The notes below the pieces were generated by a model. That model was not told the DNA's origin, did no database searches, and saw nothing but the letters and a program-made list of their open reading frames with translations. DNA of 64,000 nt from Virgifigura sp964551315 (GTDB lineage Bacteria > Pseudomonadota > Alphaproteobacteria > Dongiales > Dongiaceae), in NCBI GenBank assembly GCA_964551315.1, contig CAZKCM010000018.1, positions 1 to 64,000 on the forward strand. Reading direction: 5' to 3'. A program made the position numbers and the translations under genes. Shown here in pieces: positions 26,299 to 33,149 of the stretch (position 1 is the first letter of the stretch; every line of letters begins with the position of its first letter).

Positions 26299-26334
26299 GC
26301 CGCCTAACCTTAAGAAACGCTTAAGAACGGCGGC
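26299..26334. terminator. Hairpin downstream of a small secreted protein gene
   Basis: gccgcc (26299-26304) pairs with ggcggc (26329-26334) and CTTAAG (26309-26314) pairs with CTTAAG (26320-26325) around the loop aaacg. The hairpin lies 34 bases past the stop of the gene at 26368-26685. No U-tract follows on either strand, so termination is not certain. Confidence 0.4.
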
Positions 26335-26367
26335 GGAAATCCTTGAACGCAAGCGCGATCTCGCCGG

Positions 26368-26685
26368 CTACTGGTTGTTCAGCAGCTGTTCCATGCGATT
26401 CAGCTCGCGGCGCCGGTCCCGAAGCACTTCCCGTCCGCGGGGGGTGTCGTCCAGCCGCTGGCGTTCGAGGGGCGACAGGCCGCTTCGCAGCCGCGAGCGA
26501 TAGGCCTCGGCGACGCCTTCTTGCGACGGCGACAGTTCGTTCGGGGGCGGGTTGAAGCGGTAGGGGGCGAGGCGGCGGCCGTCGAGCGGCTCGGTCGCCG
26601 ATGCGCCGCCGGACCAGGCAAGCGTCGCGACGAGGAGGGCAGGGGCGAGGAGGTCCGGTGCCAACGCTTTGCGGACGAATCGCAT
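26368..26685 (-). CDS. Small secreted protein of unknown function
   Basis: A 105-residue protein with a Sec signal peptide (MRFVRKALAPDLLAPALLVATL, cleavage likely after ASA) and a charged, helical mature region with YRSRLRSGLSPLERQRLDD near its middle. It ends ELNRMEQLLNNQ, suggesting a short coiled coil. I do not recognise a family. The ATG at 26685 is preceded by a GGCAGAG element; an in-frame TTG at 26703 is less likely. It neighbours two other small membrane-protein genes on the same strand. Confidence 0.65.
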   Translation of the reverse strand: MRFVRKALAPDLLAPALLVATLAWSGGASATEPLDGRRLAPYRFNPPPNELSPSQEGVAEAYRSRLRSGLSPLERQRLDDTPRGREVLRDRRRELNRMEQLLNNQ

Positions 26686-26771
26686 GAGGGACTCTGCCGT
26701 CAATGGCTGCGGGTTCTAGGATAGATAGGGTCCGGCGGCCGCATCGCCAGTCGCAGGCGACGGCGCCGCCG

Positions 26772-26951
26772 TCACCCGGCGAAGAGCACGTACAGCCAAT
26801 AGAGCGGCCAGAACAGTCCGGCGAGCCAGTCGAGCAGCAGCGTCAGCGCACATCCGCCGATGCCTACGCAGGTGTCCCAGTCGCGGATGACGAGCAGGAC
26901 GAAGGTGACGAGGCCGATCAACCCGTATAGGCCGCCGCCGAAAAAGGCCAT
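26772..26951 (-). CDS. Small membrane protein (59 aa)
   Basis: A 59-residue open frame running from the ATG at 26951 to a TGA at 26772. It reads MAFFGGGLYGLIGLVTFVLL, then VIRDWDTCVGIGGCALTLLL and DWLAGLFWPLYWLYVLFAG. Almost all of it is hydrophobic, with two membrane segments and two cysteines, and the composition is very unlike a chance frame in this GC-rich DNA. No clear ribosome-binding site is visible. It lies 62 bases downstream of the PLD-N-type small membrane protein gene, so they may be co-transcribed. Function unknown. Confidence 0.65.
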   Translation of the reverse strand: MAFFGGGLYGLIGLVTFVLLVIRDWDTCVGIGGCALTLLLDWLAGLFWPLYWLYVLFAG

Positions 26952-27013
26952 GTCTCAGCCCCATCGCCCGCGTTCGGCGGGCGGGGCCCGGACCGCCGCT
27001 TGCAATGAGAGCC

Positions 27014-27202
27014 TCATGTCCGTGCGGAGCGCGGACCCAGGAACAGCCACAGGAGGAAGCCGAGAACCGGGAGGACCAGGATGCCGACGGTCCACAGGAC
27101 CTTGGCGGAGGTCGAGGCGTGGCTGCCGATGACGTTGATGATCGCCCAGACGTCGGCGATCAGCACCAGGAGGCCGAAGATTCCGCCAACCTCGATATCC
27201 AT
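27014..27202 (-). CDS. PLDc_N-domain small membrane protein
   Basis: A 62-residue protein consisting of two membrane helices: IFGLLVLIADVWAIINVIGS and LWTVGILVLPVLGFLLWLFL, ending GPRSART. This is the phospholipase D N-terminal-like (PLDc_N, PF13396) domain found at the start of cardiolipin synthases and as free-standing small proteins. No catalytic HKD domain follows, so it is not an enzyme. Stand-alone members are often stress-related; the role is unknown. Confidence 0.78.
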   Translation of the reverse strand: MDIEVGGIFGLLVLIADVWAIINVIGSHASTSAKVLWTVGILVLPVLGFLLWLFLGPRSART

Positions 27203-27457
27203 CGACCATGCTCCTCAGCGTTGCGACAAGACGGGTCGGCTCGTTCTCGTTGCGCCGCCATCGGCGGTGACGGGATCAAGCGGTCGCGTCGACGGGCAAC
27301 AAACGCGAGCGACCACCGAAATTCCGGGCTAGTCTTCCGTTGAAGAACGCTCTCGAACTGCTTGTGCTCACGCCGTCTATTCACGACGAACGAAGGCCCG
27401 GCGGAAAAGTTCCGGCAGACTCACGGTGAAATCGCGGCGTTTCGCAGTGACGCGCCG

Positions 27458-28846
27458 TCAGCGGGCGCCCTGTGGCCACAGGATGACGCGGATCGTCTGG
27501 AGCAGGATCAGGAGATCGATGAAAATGCTGTAGTTCTTCACGTAGTAGAGGTCGAACTTCAGCTTTTCCTGCGCGTCGCGGATCGAAGCGCCATAGGGAT
27601 AGTTGATCTGGGCCCAGCCGGTGATGCCGGGTTTGAGGACGTGGCGGTACTGATAGAACGGGATCTCGCGCGTCAGGTCGGCGACGATCGACGGGCGCTC
27701 CGGCCGCGGCCCGACGAAGCTCATCTCGCCCCGCAGCACGTTGTAGATCTGCGGAATCTCGTCGACCCGGATCTTGCGGATGATCGAGCCGACGGTCGTC
27801 ACCCGGCTGTCGTTGACGGAGGCCCAGCGGGGAATCCCGTCCTTTTCTGCATCGACGCGCATGCTCCGGAACTTCAGGGCGAAGAAGCTCTTGCCGTGCT
27901 GCCCGACCCGCTCCTGCCGGTAAAAGATCGGGCGGCCGTCCTCGATTAGGATGGCGAGCATGGTGAGCAGCGTCACCGGTAGGGTGAACAGCAGCAGGCT
28001 CAGGCTGACGACGATGTCGAAGAGGCGCTTTGCCGCACGCTCGACGCGTCCCCGCATCCCACCGTCGGAGAAGATCAGCCAGCTGGGGTAGAGGCCTTCC
28101 AGTTCCACCTGGCCGAGCTCGCGCTCGCAGAAGGTCGCCAGGTTGGTGACCCGGATGCCCCGGAGCCGGCAGGCGAGGAGCGTGTCCATCGGCAGGTTGC
28201 CGCGCCGTTCCTCGAGCGCAAGGACGATCTCCTCGACGTTGAAGCGCTCGCACAGCGCGGCCAGGTCGTTGACCGTCTTGAAGACTCTCTTTTCATCGAC
28301 GCAGACGGCGCACAGGTCCGTCTGGACGAAGCCGACCAAGGCAAATCGCGCCGGCCGGAACTTCCGCTCGATGTTCTCGACGCGTTTGGCCTGCGGCCCG
28401 GCGCCCAGGACCAGAACGCGGCGCTTGAAGGCGTCGAGGTCCGCCACGCGGCGGAACAGAAGCCGGGCGACGAACACGGCCCAGGCGCCGATGGCGATCC
28501 CGGGAAGGAAGGCGCTGACCCAGATGCGGGTGCCCGGGATGAAGTAGAACAGAATCGAAAGAATGAAGACGCAAAAGACAAAGCTGACAACGATCCGTAG
28601 GGCGACCTCCTTCGCATCCAGAATGAATTGCCGATGATAAAGCCCCATCGTGAAAAGGCACAGGACGGCAACGGCCACGAAGCTCGCCCGCTGGACGAAG
28701 GACTCGTCCGACAGGCTCAATACGGTATCAATGCTGGCATAACTTGTTATAAATCCAAGCGATATAGAAAAAAACAACAAAATTACATCGACGATACCAA
28801 GTACAAAGAAGGCACTCGGCACGTAAACGTTGAAAATCCGAATCAT
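27458..28846 (-). CDS. XrtA-system sugar transferase initiating exopolysaccharide synthesis (EpsB_2 type)
   Basis: A 462-residue polyprenyl-phosphate glycosyl-1-phosphate transferase. It loads the first sugar onto undecaprenyl phosphate at the inner membrane. Four N-terminal helices (about 10-125) precede a nucleotide-binding-like region (VLVLGAGPQAKRVENI). A fifth helix (RLFDIVVSLSLLLFTLPVTL) then leads into the catalytic domain with IFYRQERVGQHGKSF, LKFRSMRVDAEKDG and FVGPRPERP. This matches the TIGR03013 group linked to PEP-CTERM/exosortase loci. The 5' end (28700-28846) is unusually AT-rich. It marks one edge of the XrtA locus and is divergent from the GT4 gene about 800 bases away. Confidence 0.92.
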   Translation of the reverse strand: MIRIFNVYVPSAFFVLGIVDVILLFFSISLGFITSYASIDTVLSLSDESFVQRASFVAVAVLCLFTMGLYHRQFILDAKEVALRIVVSFVFCVFILSILFYFIPGTRIWVSAFLPGIAIGAWAVFVARLLFRRVADLDAFKRRVLVLGAGPQAKRVENIERKFRPARFALVGFVQTDLCAVCVDEKRVFKTVNDLAALCERFNVEEIVLALEERRGNLPMDTLLACRLRGIRVTNLATFCERELGQVELEGLYPSWLIFSDGGMRGRVERAAKRLFDIVVSLSLLLFTLPVTLLTMLAILIEDGRPIFYRQERVGQHGKSFFALKFRSMRVDAEKDGIPRWASVNDSRVTTVGSIIRKIRVDEIPQIYNVLRGEMSFVGPRPERPSIVADLTREIPFYQYRHVLKPGITGWAQINYPYGASIRDAQEKLKFDLYYVKNYSIFIDLLILLQTIRVILWPQGAR

Positions 28847-29315
28847 GACGAAGTGCCTTGACTGGAATCCTCAGTCTCGTGTGTTTGCCTCGGCGCGCTG
28901 AGCCGGGCCAAAGAGTTCCGCATAGAAACCATTTCGCGACCAGTTTGGCCGGACTATAGGTCCGCAAATTTAAGAATGCATTATCTTTAGATTAGGTTTG
29001 CCGAAGTGTCGATGGATCGCTGTCGATCGACGCGGCGTCGGCGACGGGTCGTGTCGATTGGACGCGGGCAATTGGGCGGTCTCCAGACGTCGGTATTGGC
29101 CACCGTGCTTGTCGGGCTGTGCTTTGCCGATTGGGCCGCTCACCGGTGATCGAGAGCGGTCGCAGGGGCAAAAACGCTGAAGCCGCTGCTTTGTTCCTCC
29201 GTGCCCTGGAGTTTCGCCCGGAGCCGGCTTGACGGCGCGGCATTCGAGTCCCCGCCGGCCGGCATTCGCAGATGTCGGCCGCCGCCGCAGAGCCGGGCGG
29301 GCGGCGCGGTATCTG
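28847..29315. other. Intergenic region upstream of the sugar transferase
   Basis: These 469 bases carry no gene that I can support. The part nearest the sugar transferase (about 28930-29000) is AT-rich and probably holds its promoter. I looked for a sigma-54 -24/-12 pair and found only a weak plus-strand candidate with GG at 29114-29115 and GC at 29126-29127. Confidence 0.55.
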
Positions 29316-29480
29316 TCAGAGGGTCAGAAAATACCGAAAGAGGCTGCCGATGGCGAGCCAGCCAAGGAGGCTGAGCGCCGCGACGGCGAGTACGCTGGAC
29401 TGCCGCGACCACCTGCGGCCCGGGGCACGGAGCGCCAAGCGGTCGGTTGCACGGGCGGTTGTCTCAGCGATCTCGGCCAT
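29316..29480 (-). CDS. Small membrane protein (54 aa) inside the XrtA locus
   Basis: A 54-residue frame from the ATG at 29480, preceded by GGTGGA at good spacing. A charged cytoplasmic head (MAEIAETTARATDRLALRAP, then GRRWSRQSS) is followed by one membrane helix (VLAVAALSLLGWLAIGSLF) and RYFLTL at the end. The C-terminal hydrophobic segment is not preceded by a Pro-Glu-Pro motif, so it is not a PEP-CTERM substrate. It lies between the sugar transferase and the GT4 gene. Function unknown; it may be an accessory of either. Confidence 0.6.
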   Translation of the reverse strand: MAEIAETTARATDRLALRAPGRRWSRQSSVLAVAALSLLGWLAIGSLFRYFLTL

Positions 29481-29647
29481 GTGTCCACCCCCGGCTCATC
29501 AAAGATCGACGGCTTCCTAAGAGCAAATCGACAAAAGCTTAATGTAAGGTTAAGGTTGAAAGTCGCCGCGCCGGTCGGTGGCCACTAACCGTGGACAGCG
29601 TGCCGCCGGCCCTCTAAGAAAGGGCGGTTTCTGTCCGGTGCGATGTC

Positions 29648-30829
29648 ATGCCTTCGGGTCGCGGCACGGTTCTTCATCTCGCGCATGTCTTCCCCAGCTT
29701 CGCTGTCGGCGGGCAGCAGGTCCGTTTCGTCACGCTGGCGAACGCGCTGCGGGACCGGTATCGCCACACGGTGCTGGCGATGGACGGGAATCTGACCTGT
29801 CGCGACCTGCTCGACGGCGCGGTCGACTGCCATGCCCTTCCGCTGAATGCCCGGAAGTCGAGCGGGCTCAGCATCGAGAACCTCGTCCGGTTCCGCCGGC
29901 ACCTGGCCCGTCTGCGCCCGGACCTCCTCCTCACCTACAACTGGGGGTCGACCGAATGGGCTCTCGTCAATCGGTGGCGACCCGTGTGCCCGCACCTCCA
30001 TTTCGAGGACGGTTTCGGCGCGGAGGAGAGCGGCGAGCGGCAGCTTCGTCGGCGCGTGCTGTTCCGGCGCCTCGCCCTGACCGGGCCGACCACCCGTGTC
30101 GTCGTGCCGTCGACGACGCTGCGCCGGATCGCCCTCGATGTCTGGCGTCTGGACCCCGAGCGGGTTCTCTACATCCCGAACGGGATCGATTGCGCGCGGT
30201 TCGCACAGCCGCCCGAGGCGTCGGCCGCGGCTCGGATCGGACGGCGGGAGGATGACCTCGTCATCGGCACGATCGGGGCGCTGCGGCCGGAGAAGAACTT
30301 CGGCCGGCTGATTCGCGCTCTGGCCGCCCTGCCGGCGAAGGGGCGCCCGCCCCGGCTCGTTGTGGTAGGCGGGGGACCGGAGCGGTCGGCGCTGGAGACC
30401 CTGGCGCGGGATTGCGGGGTGGCCGACCGGGTCCTCTTCACCGGGCCGATCGAACGGCCCGAAGGGGTTCTGGGCCTGTTCGATCTCTTCGCCCTGTCCT
30501 CGGACACCGAGCAGATGCCCTATACGATCCTGGAGGCCATGGCGGCCGGCCTGCCAATCGTCGCCACCGACGTCGGCGACGTGAAGGCGATGGTGGCCGC
30601 GGAAAACAGGCCCTTCGTCGTCCCCAAGGACGATCCGGCGCGCTTTGTGCAGGCTCTCGACCGGCTGCTGAGTGCTCCCGGGGACCGTCGGCGGCTCGGC
30701 GCCGCGAACCAGCAACGCGCCCGCGAGACCTTCGACCAGCGCGCCATGATCGCCACCTATGACGGCCTTTTCGCGGCGATGACCGGGGCGGCCGGCGCAG
30801 CGGCGGCTGGGACGTCGCCGGCGGTGTGA
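29648..30829 (+). CDS. GT4-family glycosyltransferase, XrtA/PEP-CTERM associated
   Basis: A 393-residue GT-B glycosyltransferase that probably adds a sugar to the lipid-linked repeat unit. The N-terminal acceptor domain has VLHLAHVFPSFAVGGQQVRF (the Gly-Gly loop). The C-terminal donor domain shows IPNGIDCARF, IGTIGALRPEKNFGRLIRA, and SDTEQMPYTILEAMAAGLP with the E-x7-E donor-binding pattern. It resembles the TIGR03088 sugar transferases found beside exosortase genes. The last 15 residues are Ala/Gly-rich. The start ATG at 29648 lacks a strong ribosome-binding site. It is convergent with the trypsin-like gene, with 19 bases between stops. Confidence 0.87.
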   Translation: MPSGRGTVLHLAHVFPSFAVGGQQVRFVTLANALRDRYRHTVLAMDGNLTCRDLLDGAVDCHALPLNARKSSGLSIENLVRFRRHLARLRPDLLLTYNWGSTEWALVNRWRPVCPHLHFEDGFGAEESGERQLRRRVLFRRLALTGPTTRVVVPSTTLRRIALDVWRLDPERVLYIPNGIDCARFAQPPEASAAARIGRREDDLVIGTIGALRPEKNFGRLIRALAALPAKGRPPRLVVVGGGPERSALETLARDCGVADRVLFTGPIERPEGVLGLFDLFALSSDTEQMPYTILEAMAAGLPIVATDVGDVKAMVAAENRPFVVPKDDPARFVQALDRLLSAPGDRRRLGAANQQRARETFDQRAMIATYDGLFAAMTGAAGAAAAGTSPAV

Positions 30830-30848
30830 GGCGGACGTCGCGGCCGTC

Positions 30849-31862
30849 TCAGCGCCAGCAATTCACCCTTACGACAAACTGCCGGGCCGTCGCCAGGATG
30901 TCTTCGTCCGACAGCGGTGGTCCGGACGGCTCGACCCGAAACGAGACGTCATGCGCCTCGAGGAACTCGAAGATCGCGGGATTCGAAATGGCGAGACCGA
31001 TGTCGTCGACGATCTGCCCAGTCTTCCGGTAGAACGCGACGCTGTCGATCTTTGCCTTCACCAGGCCGACCACATTGCCGCTCTGATCGACGAGCGGGCT
31101 GCCGCTGTGGCCGGGCTCGACCGAGCCGCCGACGAGGAACTGCGGGCTCTGCGACGCCAGGTCCTGCGGCCGGGCGATCGCCGGCGTCAGGCTCGACAGG
31201 ATGGTCGGCACGCCCTGGAGCGGAAAGCCGATGACGGCCAGCCGGAACGGGCTCGCCGAGGCAGGGTCCGCGTTGAAGGCGGCGACCGTCCGGCCCTCGT
31301 CCGTCAGACCGCTCGAGAGCAGTGCCAGGTCTCGTTCGCCGTCCTTCGCGCGCAGCCGTGCCGGCGTATTGGTGCCGTCCGCCGCCGTCACGGATATCAC
31401 CGCGCAGCTCCGGACGACGTGAAAGTTGGTGAGGATCTCGCCGCCGTTCTGGCTGACCAATATGCCGGTGCCGCTTCCGGAAAGGCGGCGGTTCTCCGTC
31501 GCCGAGCCGACGCCGAACTGGCGGGCCGCAGCCTGTACCCGCAGGTTCCGCGCCGCCTCGAGCCGGGCGGCCTCGCGCTCATCGACGATCTCGCCGCGGC
31601 AAAGGGCGGCCGGCAGGCGGGTCACGAGGTCGCGCTCGGACTCGTAGCAGGCGACAATGGCGTCAGGATCGGTCGGGTCGGGCGGTATCCCGGGCTGCAT
31701 GGCCGGCTGTGTGGCTGGCAGCGACATGGCGCAGCCGGCGGTGAGCAAGGTCGCCGACAGCGCTGCCGACGGCCCCGGAAGGGGCAGGGGAGGGAAGAGA
31801 CGGCGCACGAAAGCGAACGTTTGCGCAACGAATTGCATGGGTTTCCACCCCCCTCTCGCCAT
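30849..31862 (-). CDS. Trypsin-like serine protease lipoprotein
   Basis: A 337-residue predicted lipoprotein (signal ending LLTAGC) with a chymotrypsin-fold domain. The catalytic triad is in context: TNFHVV (His), GERDLALL (Asp) and EPGHSGSPL (Ser, in the GHSGSP form). There is no PDZ domain, so it differs from DegP/DegS. The ATG at 31862 follows a perfect AAGGAGGT, one of the strongest translation signals in the window; the upstream ATG at 31895 is unnecessary. It sits inside the XrtA locus, where a protease is not part of the standard set. It may process envelope or sorted proteins (inference). Confidence 0.83.
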   Translation of the reverse strand: MARGGWKPMQFVAQTFAFVRRLFPPLPLPGPSAALSATLLTAGCAMSLPATQPAMQPGIPPDPTDPDAIVACYESERDLVTRLPAALCRGEIVDEREAARLEAARNLRVQAAARQFGVGSATENRRLSGSGTGILVSQNGGEILTNFHVVRSCAVISVTAADGTNTPARLRAKDGERDLALLSSGLTDEGRTVAAFNADPASASPFRLAVIGFPLQGVPTILSSLTPAIARPQDLASQSPQFLVGGSVEPGHSGSPLVDQSGNVVGLVKAKIDSVAFYRKTGQIVDDIGLAISNPAIFEFLEAHDVSFRVEPSGPPLSDEDILATARQFVVRVNCWR

Positions 31863-32039
31863 CGTTGTACCTCCTTCGCGCTCGCTTCCCGCCAACGGCG
31901 CCTTTGTTGCTCTTGTTCCAACCCCCGTGATAGGGTCTTTACGAGGCGTTCATCATGACCTGCCAAAAGAAAATTGATGCTTTCGGTGTTTTCTTAGGAC
32001 TCCTGGCGAACCTGTGCTGATCAAAGAACGCGCGGTGAC

Positions 32040-33149
32040 GTGATAACGAGTCATTCCGGAGTCCTGTTCCAGGACGTTTGGCGGCCGGTGACGCTGCCCC
32101 CAGACCTTCCGCCGTTGCTTCTGGTGGTCGTCGATACCGAAGAAGAGTTCGACTGGGCGAAGCCGTTTTCGCGCCAGGAGGTCAGCGTACGCTCGATGGC
32201 GGCGCAGCACCGGATGCATCGGATCTTCGACAAGTTCGGCATAAAGCCGACCTATGTGATCGATTATCCTGTCATCAGCCAGGAGGAAGGCGTCGCCCCG
32301 CTGCGCGAGCTGCTCGAGGCCGGGAGCTGCATCGTCGGGACGCATCTTCAGCCTTGGGTCAACCCGCCCTTCCTGGAGCAGGTCTCCGACCGGAACTCCT
32401 TCCCCGGGAATCTCGAGCCGGACCTCGAAAGGCGCAAGCTGGAGATGCTGACGCGAAAGATCGAGGACGTCCTCGGCATCAGCCCGACCATCTACAAGGC
32501 CGGCCGCTACGGCCTGGGGCCGCATACTTTCCGGACGCTGGCGGAGACCGGTTACACGATCGATCTCAGCGCCGTGCCGGGGGCCGATCTTCGGTGGAAG
32601 TTCGGGCCGGACTTCCGCCGCATCCGGCCGATTCCGTACTGGGTCGGCGACGCGAAGATCCTCGAGCTGCCGATGACCCGTGGATACACGGGGCTCCTCG
32701 CGGCCCTCGGGCCGCAACTCGACGGGTTGCTGAACATCCCCTTGGCGCGCTGGCTCCATCTCGGTGGCATCTTTGCCCGGTTCCGCCTTCTTGAGGGAAT
32801 CATCCTGAGCCCCGAAGGGGAAAACCACCGGCAGCATCTGGCCCTCCTGCGCGAGCTGCTGAAGCGCGGCGTGCGAATCTTCAGCCTCACCTACCACAGC
32901 CCGTCGCTCGTGCCGGGCAACACGCCCTACGTCCGCTCCGACGCGGATCTGCGCCGCTTCCTCGAAACCGTCGAGCAGTTCTGCGCGGCCTTTATCGACG
33001 AATTTGCCGGCGTCCCGACGGACCCGCTGTCGATCCGCAAGATGCTGCTGGACGCCGAGGCGCGCGAGGCGTCGGCCGCGCCGCCGGCGGGCGAAGGCGC
33101 TAGCCCCGCAGCTCGGTCAGCAGCAGCTTCGCCGCCTCGCGCTCGGTGA
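32040..33149 (+). CDS. Polysaccharide deacetylase-family protein (WalW-like)
   Basis: A 369-residue NodB-fold protein beginning with GTG at 32040. The core shows LLLVVVDTEEEFDWAKPF (the Asp region), CIVGTHLQPWVNPPF (the His-containing motif), IYKAGRYGLGPHT and FSLTYHSPSLVPG near the end, in the order expected for carbohydrate esterases. It is likely to deacetylate a polysaccharide or its intermediate, or to be a non-catalytic relative. It has no signal peptide. The gene lies in the XrtA locus but on the plus strand, and its last 50 bases overlap the 3' end of prsT, so its Ala/Pro-rich tail is encoded antisense to PrsT. Confidence 0.83.
   Translation: MITSHSGVLFQDVWRPVTLPPDLPPLLLVVVDTEEEFDWAKPFSRQEVSVRSMAAQHRMHRIFDKFGIKPTYVIDYPVISQEEGVAPLRELLEAGSCIVGTHLQPWVNPPFLEQVSDRNSFPGNLEPDLERRKLEMLTRKIEDVLGISPTIYKAGRYGLGPHTFRTLAETGYTIDLSAVPGADLRWKFGPDFRRIRPIPYWVGDAKILELPMTRGYTGLLAALGPQLDGLLNIPLARWLHLGGIFARFRLLEGIILSPEGENHRQHLALLRELLKRGVRIFSLTYHSPSLVPGNTPYVRSDADLRRFLETVEQFCAAFIDEFAGVPTDPLSIRKMLLDAEAREASAAPPAGEGASPAARSAAASPPRAR

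Noticed and set aside
29111..29127. A sigma-54 promoter with GG/GC at 12-bp spacing, upstream of the GT4 gene
   Set aside because: Only about 7 of 11 consensus bases match and the site is 500 bases from the gene. I searched other intergenic regions of the locus for better -24/-12 pairs and found none.
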